From positions 1-64,000 of the forward strand of contig NC_016109.1 of the NCBI RefSeq assembly GCF_000269985.1: 64,000 nucleotides of DNA, read 5' to 3'. Below are positions 51,094-60,311 of this stretch, one piece after another. Every line of letters begins with the position of its first letter. The stretch's first letter is position 1. The DNA comes from Kitasatospora setae KM-6054. Its GTDB lineage: Bacteria; Actinomycetota; Actinomycetes; Streptomycetales; Streptomycetaceae. Under the pieces are notes generated by a model, which did not search any database, was not told where the DNA came from, and was given only the letters and a program-made list of their open reading frames with translations. Made by a program: the position numbers and the translations under genes.

Positions 51094-53024
51094 GCGCACG
51101 GGTTCCGTCACCACACCCGCGCGACGCAACCACGCAGCCGCGCAGCCGCGCAGCCGCGCAGCCGCGCAGCCGCGCAGCCGCGCAGCCACGGGACGGGGCC
51201 GCGCTCCCGCCGCCAGGGGGACCGGGACCACCTCACCGCCCTCGGCGGGATCCCGGCCCTGTCCCTGGACGCGCTGACCTCGGTGGCCTACGGGCCCGAG
51301 GCGGCGGCGGTGGTCCTGGCGGCGGCCGGCGCGGGCGCGATGGGCGCGATGCTGCCGCCGAACCTCGCCGTCGCGCTGCTGCTGGGCACCCTGGTGCTCT
51401 CCTACCGGCAGGTGATCGCCGTGCATCCCGGCGGGGGCGGCTCGTACGCGGTGGCCAAACAGGAGTTCGGCCGCACCACCGCGCTGCTCGCGGCAGCCGG
51501 CCTGGTGGTCGACTACGTCCTCACCGCCGCCGTCAGCCTGGCCACCGGCGCCGCCAGCCTCGCCTCCGCCTTCCCCGTCCTCAACGACCACCTGCCCCTG
51601 GTGGCGCTGACCGGGCTGGCCGTCCTCACGGCCGTCAACCTGCGCGGACTCGCCGACAGCGCACGCCTGTTGGCGCCGTTGACGCTGCTCTTCGTCCTCG
51701 CGGTGCTGGCCGTCGTCGTCCTGGGCGCCGCCCGCCCGCACCCGGTCGGCGCGGTCGGCGGCCCGCCCACCGTCGCCGTCACGCAGGGCCTGGGCGTGCT
51801 GCTCGTGCTCAAAGCCTTCGCCGCCGGCTGCACCGCGGTCAGCGGGGTCGAGGCGATAGCCAACGGCGTCCCCGCCTTCCGCCCGCCCCGGGTGCGCACC
51901 GCCCGGCGCACGCAGGTGCTGCTCGGCGTCCTGCTGGCGGTGATGCTGGTCGGCCTGGGCCACCTGATGGCCCGCGACCACGTCGTCCCGCGGGCCGACG
52001 TCACCGTCCTCGCCCAGCTCACGGCCCACTCCCTGGGCACCGGCTGGCCCTACTACGCCACCAACCTGACCGTCGCCCTGCTGCTGGCCGCCGCCGCGAA
52101 CACCAGCTTCGGCTCGCTGCCGATCCTGCTCGCCCTGCTCGCCAGGGACGACCGGCTCCCCACCTCTTCGCGCTCCGCTCGGCCCGGCCGGTCCACCGCG
52201 CCGGCGTGCTGGGCCTGGCCGTCCTCACCGCGCTCCTGCTCGTGGTGACCGGCGCGGTCACCGAGCGGCTGATCCCGCTCTTCGCCCTCGGCATCTTCAT
52301 CGGTTTCAGCGTCAGCCAGCTCGGCATGGTCCGGTACTGGTACCTGGCGCGCCCGGCCCGCTGGCGCCGCCTGGCCGTGCTCAACGGCACCGGGGCCGCG
52401 CTCACCCTGGTGGCCACCGCAGTCCTGCTGGTCCTCAAGTTCACCCGGGGCGCCTGGGCGGTCGTCCTGGTCGTCCCGCTGCTGATGCTGCTGTTCGCCC
52501 GGGTCGAGCGGTACTACGGCGCGGCGGCCGGGGCCGTCGGCGCCGGCCGCGTCCCGCCCCGGCCGGTGCCCGGACGCGGCCTGGTCGTCGTGCCGGTCGG
52601 CGAGCTGAGCGCGGTCACCGCCCACGTGCTGGCCCGCGCGCTCACCCTGGGCGGCGACGTCGTCGCCGTGACGGTGGACGTTCCCGGAACGGCCGCCCCG
52701 GCCCTGGCCCGCCAGTGGCGGGAATGGGACCCGGGCGTCCCCCTCGAAACCCTCCCCGGCACCCACCACGCGCTGCTCGAACCGATCGTCCGGTACGTCC
52801 AGCGGGCCACCGCGGAGGGCCGTGACGTCACCGTCCTGGTGCCCCGGAAACTCACCCGCCGCCACCGCGAGCGCCTCCTCCAGGGCGGGCGTCCCGCCGT
52901 CCTCGCCGCGCTCCTGCGCCGCCGCACCGACGCCGTCGTCTCCACCGTCCCCTACCACCTCGACACCGCGGCCCGCCCGCGCGCCGCCCGCCCCGAACCG
53001 CCCGTCGGCACCACCACCCCGTGA
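51090..53024 (+). CDS. APC-superfamily permease, disrupted by two compensating frame breaks
   Basis: Three frame segments together make one permease. The GTG at 51,090 opens a hydrophilic N-terminus in the frame that also codes the C-terminal half. The segment from about 51,215 to 52,157 (DHLTALGGIPALSLDALTSV, AVHPGGGGSYAVAKQEFGRT and several membrane helices) is read one frame away. From about 52,160 the first frame resumes (LFALRSARPVHRAGVLGLAV to 53,024). Removing one G from the GGGGG at 51,216-51,220 and adding one C to the CCCC near 52,157 restores a single reading frame of about 644 codons. The C-terminal 180 residues form a cytoplasmic domain. Sequencing indels or pseudogenisation are both possible. 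Confidence 0.7.
   Translation: MSARVPSPHPRDATTQPRSRAAAQPRSRAAAQPRDGAALPPPGGPGPPHRPRRDPGPVPGRADLGGLRARGGGGGPGGGRRGRDGRDAAAEPRRRAAAGHPGALLPAGDRRASRRGRLVRGGQTGVRPHHRAARGSRPGGRLRPHRRRQPGHRRRQPRLRLPRPQRPPAPGGADRAGRPHGRQPARTRRQRTPVGAVDAALRPRGAGRRRPGRRPPAPGRRGRRPAHRRRHAGPGRAARAQSLRRRLHRGQRGRGDSQRRPRLPPAPGAHRPAHAGAARRPAGGDAGRPGPPDGPRPRRPAGRRHRPRPAHGPLPGHRLALLRHQPDRRPAAGRRREHQLRLAADPARPARQGRPAPHLFALRSARPVHRAGVLGLAVLTALLLVVTGAVTERLIPLFALGIFIGFSVSQLGMVRYWYLARPARWRRLAVLNGTGAALTLVATAVLLVLKFTRGAWAVVLVVPLLMLLFARVERYYGAAAGAVGAGRVPPRPVPGRGLVVVPVGELSAVTAHVLARALTLGGDVVAVTVDVPGTAAPALARQWREWDPGVPLETLPGTHHALLEPIVRYVQRATAEGRDVTVLVPRKLTRRHRERLLQGGRPAVLAALLRRRTDAVVSTVPYHLDTAARPRAARPEPPVGTTTP
51133..51188 (+). repeat. 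8-bp tandem repeat (CGCAGCCG), seven units
   Basis: Six perfect CGCAGCCG units plus one with a final A. It lies in the 5' part of the permease gene. Since 8 is not a multiple of 3, each gain or loss of a unit changes the reading frame. Confidence 0.95.
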
Positions 53025-53334
53025 CGGGCACCGGAACCGGCCCCGCCGGCCGCCGCTGCCCCGCCGACCGCCGCCGCCCCGGCCGCGCCGCCTTTCGTGA
53101 CATCGCACGGATGGCGAAATCCCGGCCGACGGGCCGGGCCCCGCCGAGATCCGCTGGTCGGAGGCCCGGAGGGCCGGAGGCGCCGGGTCCGCGCTGCCGT
53201 GCTCGGCCGGGCCGGTTTGGAGGACGCGCGGGGAAGGTATTCCCCCGTTCCCGGCAGCACACCGCGGACTCCCGTCGGGGCGACAGCCCCTCACCGGCGG
53301 ACCGCCGGACCGGCCCACCATCAAGGAGAAGCCC
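53025..53334. other. Intergenic region
   Basis: 310 very GC-rich bases with no supported gene. A CCCGGCCGACGGGCCGGG hairpin near 53,127 may terminate the permease transcript. Confidence 0.4.
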
Positions 53335-53688
53335 GTGACCCCGCGTTCCCTCGCACGCCTCTGCCTGACCGCCCTCCTGGTGGGCGGCCTCACCTGGACC
53401 GCCGGCCCGGCGGCCTCGGCCGCCCCGGCCGCCGTCCTCCGCCCGGTCGCCCCGGCGGCGGTCGCGGCGCCCGCCGGCTACGTGATGGTGTCGACCCACG
53501 AGATCGCCGCCACCGAGGTCCTCGGGGTGGACCTCCTCGCGGGCCGCGTCTCCGCGGTCGGCATCGGCCTGGACATCGCACCGGGCGAAACGGTGATCTT
53601 CGCGAAGTACAGCGGTACCGAGATCCGGCTCGACGGCGAGGACTACCTGCAGCTGAGCGGGAACGAGATCCTCGCCGTCGTCGGCTGA
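53335..53688 (+). CDS. Exported GroES (Cpn10)-like protein
   Basis: A 117-aa protein. Residues 1-30 are a signal peptide ([20 protein letters not shown], cleavage near ASA). The rest aligns by eye with the GroES fold: [29 protein letters not shown], then [19 protein letters not shown] and [11 protein letters not shown], very close to the canonical GroES C-terminal half. The N-terminal half lacks a recognisable GIVLPD mobile loop, so binding to GroEL is doubtful. GTG 53,335 has AAGGAGAAG upstream. No groEL is nearby. An exported co-chaperonin-like protein is unusual. Confidence 0.75.
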   Translation: MTPRSLARLCLTALLVGGLTWTAGPAASAAPAAVLRPVAPAAVAAPAGYVMVSTHEIAATEVLGVDLLAGRVSAVGIGLDIAPGETVIFAKYSGTEIRLDGEDYLQLSGNEILAVVG

Positions 53689-53744
53689 ACACCGGCCCCC
53701 GCGCTCCCGGCGGCCGGAGCGCACCAGTGACGGGAGGGACTCCC

Positions 53745-54566
53745 TTGCCCCTCATCAGCGTGATCACCCCGGTCCACCCCGACAAGCACGCCTTCCTGTC
53801 CGAAACCTGGGCCTCCGTGCGCCGGCAGGCCCTGCCACCCGGCTGGGAGTGGGAGTGGCTGGTCCAGCAGGACGGGCCGGACCGGCCGGACGGGTCCGTG
53901 TGGGACGTCCTGCCCCGCGACCCCCGCATCCGCACCGGCTCCGCCCGGGCCGGCGGCGCGGGCGTCGCCCGGACCATGGCCCTGGCGAGGGCCCGCGGCA
54001 CCCTGGTCAGGGCGCTGGACGCCGACGACCTGCTGCTCCCAGGTGCCCTGCACCGCGACGTCACGGCCCTCCACCGCACCGGGGCCGCCTGGTGCGTCTC
54101 GGCCTGCCTCGACCTGCTGCCCGACGGCACCCTGCGCCCCGGCCCCTGGGACCCGCCCGACGGGCCCCTCGAACTGGCCGCCCTGCGCCAGCGGTTCGAG
54201 GCCGGCGCCTTCCCCCTCGTGGGAACCCACCTCACCGCCCGCACCGACCTGGTCCGGGCGCTCGGCGGCTGGCCCGCCTACCCCGCCCTGGAAGCCCTCG
54301 CGATGGTCTTGTTCTGCGCCGCGCTCGCACCCGGCGTCATGATCGCCCAGCCCGGCGGGATCTACCGCAAGCACCCCGGCATGACCACCTCCGAACCCTC
54401 TTACCACCACGAGACGGACTTCGACGCGCTGCGCCGCTCGATCCTCACCCGCCTGGACTCCCCCGCCCGGGCGGGCTTCAGCTGGCTCCCCCGGCAGCCC
54501 GGCGCCCCGAACCCCACCCCGCCGGAGGACCGGGCGGACCCCGGGCCACGACGGCCGGGACGATGA
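53745..54566 (+). CDS. Family 2 glycosyltransferase (GT-A fold)
   Basis: A 273-aa glycosyltransferase. PLISVITPVHPDKHAFLSET is the GT2 N-terminal strand, WEWLVQQDGPD the first Asp region, and GTLVRALDADDLLLPGAL the DxD metal and sugar-nucleotide site (residues about 93-97). The C-terminus is Pro/Arg-rich. It has no membrane segment and is probably cytoplasmic. TTG 53,745 is favoured because GGGAGGG lies 6 bases upstream; GTG 53,727 is an alternative. It is followed 67 bases later by a secreted-protein gene, whose product could be a substrate. Confidence 0.75.
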   Translation: MPLISVITPVHPDKHAFLSETWASVRRQALPPGWEWEWLVQQDGPDRPDGSVWDVLPRDPRIRTGSARAGGAGVARTMALARARGTLVRALDADDLLLPGALHRDVTALHRTGAAWCVSACLDLLPDGTLRPGPWDPPDGPLELAALRQRFEAGAFPLVGTHLTARTDLVRALGGWPAYPALEALAMVLFCAALAPGVMIAQPGGIYRKHPGMTTSEPSYHHETDFDALRRSILTRLDSPARAGFSWLPRQPGAPNPTPPEDRADPGPRRPGR

Positions 54567-54633
54567 CCACCCGCCGGCGCCGGACCGCCCGCACGGGCAG
54601 AAACAGCACCCACTCCCCCGAAAGGAGCCTCCG

Positions 54634-55179
54634 ATGAGGCGAAACCCCGTCCCCGGCCTGCTCGCCGCACTGGCGCTGGCGGCGGCCACGATCACGGTCA
54701 CGGCGAACGCACCGGCCCGGGCCGCGGTGGGGGACGTGCTGTGCACGACGCCCAGCAGCGACTCCTCCGCCTACTGGCCGGCCCTCAGCCTGACGCCCGC
54801 CGCCACCGTCGTGACGATCACCCGGGACCTGAGCACCTGCACCTCGCTGAGCGTGCCCGCCATCGACTCGGCGCCCGTCACCGTCCACCAAGTGACCCTC
54901 CCCTCCTACTCCTGCCTCACCCTGCTGAGTTCGGCCCCCACCGTCATCAACTTCACCTGGAACAACGGCGCGACCACGGTCGTCACCGGGACCAGGACGG
55001 TCAACCTCGCCGCCGCCGCGCTCACCACCACGGTCACCGGCACCGTCACCTCCGGCCTGTTCACCGGCGACACCGTCGTCTACCAGCTCGTCGCCCCCTC
55101 GACCGACGTCCTGGCCTGCACCCTCGGCCTGGGCACGGTCTCCCGCATCGACAGCACCGCCACCCTCACCATCGGCTGA
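54634..55179 (+). CDS. Small secreted beta-rich protein, paralogue 3
   Basis: A 181-aa exported protein. The signal peptide is PVPGLLAALALAAATITVTA, with cleavage near ARAAVG. Mature features are VLCTTPSSDSSAYWPALSLT, VVTITRDLSTCTSLSV, SYSCLTLL, INFTWNNGATTVVTGTRTVN, GTVTSGLFTGDTVVYQL and VLACTLGLGTVSRIDSTATL. It shares the cysteine plan and late GTV.SGLF.G motif with the gene at 49,097. ATG 54,634 follows AAAGGAGCC. It may be co-transcribed with the glycosyltransferase gene. Confidence 0.7.
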   Translation: MRRNPVPGLLAALALAAATITVTANAPARAAVGDVLCTTPSSDSSAYWPALSLTPAATVVTITRDLSTCTSLSVPAIDSAPVTVHQVTLPSYSCLTLLSSAPTVINFTWNNGATTVVTGTRTVNLAAAALTTTVTGTVTSGLFTGDTVVYQLVAPSTDVLACTLGLGTVSRIDSTATLTIG

Positions 55180-55815
55180 GCCCGCGACCGCGACGGTCGG
55201 CAGCGGGCGCGGGAGGCGGGAGACGGGAGGGGCGGTTCACGGCGGTTCCTCGATCCGGTGGTCGGGCCCGGCGGCGCGGCGCCGGGCCGGCGAAGGAGGT
55301 GCGGCGAGGTGCCCCGGACGCCTCCGGTGGAGCGGGGCGTCGGCGGGTGCGGGTCCATGAGGTCACGGCCGCGGGGCCCCCTCCTCCCCCGGTGCCCGCC
55401 GCTCCGTTCCCGAGTCGTCCCCACCACGGTGAGCGGCCGGGACGCGCTCGGGCGGCCTCGTCGCGGTCACGGGGCGCGGGCGTTCCACGCCCCGGATCCT
55501 CGACGGCTCGCGGCCGGGCCGCGGTTCCGTTCCGAACGGGATGTACCGAAACCCTTCGGCCGCCGGGACGGGCCGGGGCCCTCGCCGGGAGCGCCCGCGA
55601 GGAGGCCGTCGGGCCCGTCCGGCCCGCCGGGCCCGGCTCCGGGCGTCCTCCGGCTCCGACCCGGGGGCGCGGGTCCCGGGCCGGAGCCCCGCCGGTCGGC
55701 GGCGCCACCGTACGGATGGTTCGCGAACGGGCCTTCCACGGCTCACTGGTGCGCCGATCACCGGTTGCTAGTAGTGGAGGACATTTCGCTACGAACGGCA
55801 TCGGCAGGCGTCACC
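55180..55815. other. Long GC-rich intergenic region
   Basis: 636 bases without a supported gene. Frames crossing it are Arg/Pro/Gly-rich. An AT-richer part near 55,765-55,860 probably holds the promoter of the next gene. Confidence 0.4.
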
Positions 55816-57629
55816 ATGAACCGCCCGTTCGGCTCAGGATTTGTCACATCGTCAGGAAAAGGTGGGCACGGCGATCGGCCTCCGGAGGAGGAGAGACTCC
55901 CCGGGCGTCCACGGGACCGGTTGCGGGCCTGCCTGGTTCCGCTGTGCGTGCTGCTCTGCCCGCTGCTGTCCGGCACCGGCCCGGCGGCGGCCGCGGCCGG
56001 GGCGCAGCAGCGCGGCCCCGCCCCCGCGCAGGCCCGGACGGCCGGGACGGGCACCCTGCTGTTCAGCGAGAGCTTCCAGGACGGCGCCGTCCCGGACCCG
56101 AAGCTGGTGCCGCTCGGCGATGCCTGTCTGACCGGTGCCCGTGGCGCGCCGCCCGCCGGGTCGTCGGCGCTGGGCCCCTGCTCCTCCTCGAACGGCGCCC
56201 CGGGCCGGGGCGGCAGCCCGGGGTACCTCCAGCTGACCGACAACCGGACGTACCGGTCGGGCGGGATCGTCTACAACCGTCCGCTGCCGGCCGCGTCCGG
56301 CGTGGTGGCCGAGTTCACCTCGTACCAGTACGGGGGCAGCGGCGCGGACGGCATCAGCTTCTTCCTGACCGACGGCGCGCAGCAGTTGACCCGCACCGGC
56401 GCGGTGGGGGCGGCGCTGGGCTACGCGGCGCTCAAGGGGGTCGACGGCGTGCCCGGCGGGTACGTCGGCATCGGCTTCGACGCCTTCGGCAACTTCCACA
56501 CGGCGGGGGACGGGCTCGGCTCCGGCTGTCCCGCGCGCTCCGACACCTCGCGGGTCGGCAACGCGGTCGGGCTGCGCGGGCCGGGCGACGGCTCGTCCGG
56601 CTACTGCTACCTGGCCGGCAGCCTGAACGCGGCGGGCAGCGCCGGCGCGCTGCCCGGCCAGCTGCGCGCCGGCAGCCTGGCGTCGGCGGCGCGCAAGACC
56701 AGGATCACCGTCGGCCCCGGCGCCCTGCCGACGATCACCGTCGAGATCGACTTCAACGACGGCAAGGGCTACCGGCAGGTGCTGTCCCACACGATGACCA
56801 CCCCGGCGCCGGCCACCTACAAGTTCGGCTTCGCCAGCAGCACCGGGCTGCTGTCGGACGTGCACCTGATCCGCTCGATGACGGTGGGCACGGTCGTGCC
56901 GCTGGCCCAGCTGAACCTGGTCAAGCAGATCGACCGCGGCACGGCCCAGCCGGACAGCTACAAGACCGGGCAGAGCGTCCCGTACCAGTTCGTGGTGACC
57001 AACAGCGGCACCGAACCGGTGCACGGGCTGCGGGTGGACGACCCGGGCGCCGGTCCGGTGGACTGCCCGGAGACGGACCTCTCCGCGGCCGGGTCCCCCG
57101 GGGCCACCGTGACCTGCACCGGGACGCACACCGTGACCGCCGCCGACCTCGGCGGGGGCGGGACGTTCACCAACACCGCGACGGCCACCGCGCTGGACGC
57201 CTCGGAGAAGCCGGTGGCCTCCAACCCGTCCTCGGTCACCGTCAAGGTCGAGGGCGTCGCGCAGCTGAGGCTCACCAAGACCTCGGACGCCCGCGAGCCC
57301 GTCAAGCCGGGCGACCGGATCACCTGGACCGTCACCGCCGCGAACCCGGCCGGGACCTCCGCCTACACCGGCGCGAAGTTCACCGACGACCTGTCCGGGG
57401 TCCTCGGGAACGCCGACTACGGCAACGACGCCGCGGCGAGTTCCGGCGTGGCCGCGGTCAGCGGCACCACCCTGACCTGGACCGGGAACGTGGCGGTCGG
57501 CCAGACCGTGACCGTGACCTACTCGACCACCGTCAAGCCGTACGGCAGCGGGAACGGCACCATGGCCAACACCGTGGTGGGCCCGGCCGACTCCAAACCG
57601 ACGGGTTCCACCGGCTGTTCGCCCCGTAG
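55816..57629 (+). CDS. Secreted lectin-like/DUF11-type repeat protein, 3' frame uncertain
   Basis: About 600 aa. An N-terminal export signal (LRACLVPLCVLLCPLLSGTG) is followed by an L-type-lectin-like beta domain (SFQDGAVPDPKLVPLGDACL; YQYGGSGADGISFFLTDGAQ; GGYVGIGFDAFGNF). Two DUF11/DUF7507-like domains come next (LNLVKQIDRGTAQPDSYKTG; LRLTKTSDAREPVKPGDRIT), which often form isopeptide bonds in surface proteins. In the printed frame it runs to 58,026, through a terminator and antisense to the next gene, which is implausible. A one-base shift near 57,610 would stop it at 57,629. ATG 55,816 is tentative; it has no clear ribosome binding site. Confidence 0.65.
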
Positions 57630-57645
57630 CGCGGCCGGGGACGAC

Positions 57646-57680
57646 GGCCGGGGCGGGCCGTCGTCCGGCCCGCCCCGGCC
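57646..57680. terminator. Bidirectional terminator
   Basis: Two perfect 15-base arms (57,646-57,660 and 57,666-57,680) around TCGTC, between convergent genes. Confidence 0.85.
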
Positions 57681-57686
57681 CGTTCG

Positions 57687-58445
57687 CTACCGCCGGGCGC
57701 CGGACCGCCGACGCCACCGCACCAACGCCCCGCCCGACAGGACGAGCACGGCGGCCGCCGCACCGAGCCCCGCCTCCCGCCCGCCGGCGGAACCCGTCGC
57801 GGCCAGCTCCGGCCCCTGCCCGGACCCGCCGGTGCCGACCGACGGCTCCGGCCGGCCCGGGGACGAGGAGGACGGGGACGCCGGGGAGGCGGACGGAGTC
57901 GGGGACCCGGTGGGGCTCGCGCTGGGGCTGGGGCTGGCGCTCGGGCTGGCGCTGACGCTCGGGCTCGGGCTCGGGCTCGGGCTGGACGCGACCGCGTTGC
58001 CGGTGACCTGGGCCGACACCTGGTAGGGCGGCAGCGGGTCCTCGTCCGCGGTCAGCGACACCGTCCCCGCGTACGGCCCCTCGGCGCCCGGCGTCCAGGT
58101 CAGCACGACGGTGCACGACTCGCCCGCCAGCAGCGCCACGTCCAGGTCGCAGGTGCCGCCGGTCCGCGTCACCCCGGCGGGCACCGTGAGCGGGACCCCG
58201 TCGAACCCGATCGAGGTCGTACCGCCGTTGGTCAGCGTGAGGGTGACCGTCGCGCTGCTCCCCACCGTCACCGTCCCGAAGTCCCCTCCGGTGAGCACCA
58301 CGTCGCCCTGTGCCCGGGGCAGGGCGACGGCCCGGGCCGGGCGGTCGGCCCCGGCGGAGAAGGCGGGGGCGGCGCAGCACAGGACGGCGAGGGGGACGGC
58401 CGCGGCGCAGGCGGCACGGAGGATTCGCTGTCGCTTCACGGACAC
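57687..58445 (-). CDS. Sortase-anchored surface protein (LAxTG) with an anchor-D-type domain
   Basis: A 252-aa exported protein. Signal peptide: KRQRILRAACAAAVPLAVLC, cleavage near AFSAG. One beta domain follows (VVLTGGDFGTVTVGSSATVT ... TCDLDVALLAGESCTVVLTW) of the abnormal-spindle/HYDIN-like type, with two cysteines. A Ser/Pro/Ala repeat forms the wall-spanning stalk. The C-terminus is LAATG, then AAAAVLVLSGGALV and RWRRR, a class E sortase sorting signal. It should be linked to peptidoglycan. GTG 58,445 was chosen, with GGGAG about 7 bases upstream; a second GTG lies 6 bases later. Confidence 0.8.
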   Translation of the reverse strand: MSVKRQRILRAACAAAVPLAVLCCAAPAFSAGADRPARAVALPRAQGDVVLTGGDFGTVTVGSSATVTLTLTNGGTTSIGFDGVPLTVPAGVTRTGGTCDLDVALLAGESCTVVLTWTPGAEGPYAGTVSLTADEDPLPPYQVSAQVTGNAVASSPSPSPSPSVSASPSASPSPSASPTGSPTPSASPASPSSSSPGRPEPSVGTGGSGQGPELAATGSAGGREAGLGAAAAVLVLSGGALVRWRRRSGARR

Positions 58446-58719
58446 GGGGGGCTCCCGGAGGTCGGTTTCGGTGGAACGGGCCGCCCCACTATCCGCAGCG
58501 CGTTCCACCGCGCTCGGCCATTGGCCCGCCGGTGGGCGTGTGCCGGCGCCGGAACGGTGTCCCGCCGTCGGACCCCGGTCACCAGCGGGTGGCGCACACG
58601 AATGGATTCCGGTGGATTTTGGGCCCATATTCCTTATTCCTGCACATGCTTCGCTCGCGTTCCCTCGACCGCGTTGCGGTAAGGCGGTCCGGAGGATCGG
58701 GAGTGTCCGAGGGGGCGTC

Positions 58720-59241
58720 GTGCGGGGCGGAACGGGAACGGACGGGTTCGCCCTCTCCTTCGGCGCGGTGGCCGAGGTGTACGACCGGATACGGCCGGCC
58801 TATCCGGCGGCGGCTCTTCGGTGGGCGCTCGACGGGGGCTCCCCGGACGCCGTCCGGGGCGCGGCCGGGGTGGACGTCGCCGCCGAGAGCCTGGCGGATG
58901 CGGTTCCCGCTCACGGCGTCCTGCTCGGCGGTCCACCGGAGCCCGGCCACGACGCCCTGCCGGGCGCCGACACCGCCCGCTGGATCCTGCCGGACGGACG
59001 GTACCTGCGCCTGCTGGCCCCCGACGGCGGCGAGGGGCCGGTGGCGCGGCACCTGCGGCGGCGCGGACGGGGCCTGTACGCGGTGGCCTTCGAGGTCGAC
59101 GACCTCGAAGGCGCGTGCCGCCGCCTGGCCCGAGCGGACGTCGGAACCCGCCCGCTCACGGTGGAAGAGGTCCTGGTGGAACCGCCTGGCCCCCTGGCGG
59201 CCCGCATCACCCTGCGGAGCGCGGCGACGCCGACGGGCTGA
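58720..59241 (+). CDS. Chimeric protein: methyltransferase N-terminal fragment fused to a VOC-like domain
   Basis: 173 aa. The first 40 residues (FALSFGAVAEVYDRIRPAYP) match the start of class I SAM-dependent methyltransferases (FGxVAxxYDRxRPxYP), but the SAM-binding GxGxG motif is missing. The rest (SLADAVPAHGVLLGGPPEPG; RYLRLLAPDGGEGPVARHLR; LYAVAFEVDDLEGACRRLAR) resembles a glyoxalase/VOC domain. The two parts meet near residue 42, so a deletion probably joined two genes. GTG 58,720 has GAGGGGG 6 bases upstream. Activity is doubtful for the methyltransferase part. Confidence 0.55.
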   Translation: MRGGTGTDGFALSFGAVAEVYDRIRPAYPAAALRWALDGGSPDAVRGAAGVDVAAESLADAVPAHGVLLGGPPEPGHDALPGADTARWILPDGRYLRLLAPDGGEGPVARHLRRRGRGLYAVAFEVDDLEGACRRLARADVGTRPLTVEEVLVEPPGPLAARITLRSAATPTG

Positions 59242-59264
59242 CGGTCCGCGGCCCACCGCGCCGG

Positions 59265-60311
59265 CTACCGGGCCGAGTGCGCGAGTGCCGAGCGTTCGTA
59301 GACGTTGGTGCTGACGTCGGTGCTGGCGCGGTGGTGGACGACGCTGAGCGGGCCGAGGCCCGACAGGACCTCGATCACGTCGGTGACGGTGGGCGAGTCG
59401 TCGGGCCGCTCCCGTCCCGACAGCTGCGGCAGGACGCCGACCGTGGCGGCGGCGGCGAGTTCCTCGGGGCGGAGGTCGGCGAGGGTGCGGACGCGCCGGA
59501 CCGTACGGCGGCTGGGCGCGTCCGCACCGTCGGTCGGGGCGGCGGAGGCTCCGAGGTCGAGCACCAGGTCGCTGGTCTCCGTCACCATCCGGGCGCCGAG
59601 GCGGGCGTCCGAGGCCGCGTAGCACCACTGGTCGGGGTGCTGGCCGCGCAGCGCGGGGAACCGGGCGCGCAGGACCCGCAGCACGGGCATCGCGGCCTCG
59701 ACCGGCGAGCAGGGGGCGAGGACGAAGGAGAGCCTCGTGTCGTCGTCGGGCTCGAAGCGGAGGGCGGCCGCGACGTCGGGGAGCGCGTGCGCGGAGGCGC
59801 TGTCGCACTCGCCCGCCGCTCCCAGCACGAGGACCGTGTCGCCCCGCTCCCGGTACTGCCGCACCAGCTCCCGGGTCGCGGCCGCCTTCGGGCAGCCGGC
59901 GTGCCCGGGAGCGGACCGCGCCGCCTGCCGGCAGGGCTCGCCGAGGGCGATGACGATGCGCCGGGTCCGCAGCACGGCGGCCCAGCGCTGGACGGCGTCG
60001 CGGGCGGCGGTCTCCAGCGCCCGCGGGGCGGTGACCGCGATCCCGGTCACCGAGCCGTCGAGGTCGATGTAGGTGGTGCACGCCAGGACGCCGCCGTCGC
60101 GGACCCGTTGGGCGGGAACGGGCAGGAGCTCCGGCGCGGGGCCGCCCGCTCCGGTCAGGAGTCCCTCCGCGCGCAGGTGCGCCTCGACGAGCGGGGCGGC
60201 CGGACACGCGACGCGGCCGCGCTCCGGGTGGACGAATCCGCGCGGCACCGTCGGCTCCGGGCCGACCTGGTGGTGCAGCGGGAAGAACTCCGTCAGCCGT
60301 GTCCTGTGCAT
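59265..60311 (-). CDS. IspH (LytB)-like protein, divergent
   Basis: A 348-aa protein resembling 4-hydroxy-3-methylbut-2-enyl diphosphate reductase. Three cysteine regions occur in family order: RVACPAAPLVEAHL, GHAGCPKAAATRELVRQYRE and QWCYAASDARLGARM. The latter two correspond to the iron-sulphur ligands in DATCPLV and YATTNRQ segments. The C-terminal ...TVTDVIEVLSGLGP fits the family end. Overall similarity looks low and the usual N-terminal PRGFCAGV is altered, so it may not make IPP/DMAPP. ATG 60,311 has AGGAGG 7 bases upstream. Confidence 0.6.
   Translation of the reverse strand: MHRTRLTEFFPLHHQVGPEPTVPRGFVHPERGRVACPAAPLVEAHLRAEGLLTGAGGPAPELLPVPAQRVRDGGVLACTTYIDLDGSVTGIAVTAPRALETAARDAVQRWAAVLRTRRIVIALGEPCRQAARSAPGHAGCPKAAATRELVRQYRERGDTVLVLGAAGECDSASAHALPDVAAALRFEPDDDTRLSFVLAPCSPVEAAMPVLRVLRARFPALRGQHPDQWCYAASDARLGARMVTETSDLVLDLGASAAPTDGADAPSRRTVRRVRTLADLRPEELAAAATVGVLPQLSGRERPDDSPTVTDVIEVLSGLGPLSVVHHRASTDVSTNVYERSALAHSAR

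Noticed and set aside
57630..58026. Extension of the lectin-like protein to 58,026
   Set aside because: It runs through a perfect terminator and antisense to the LAxTG gene; its low-complexity tail mirrors the Ser/Pro stalk of that gene.
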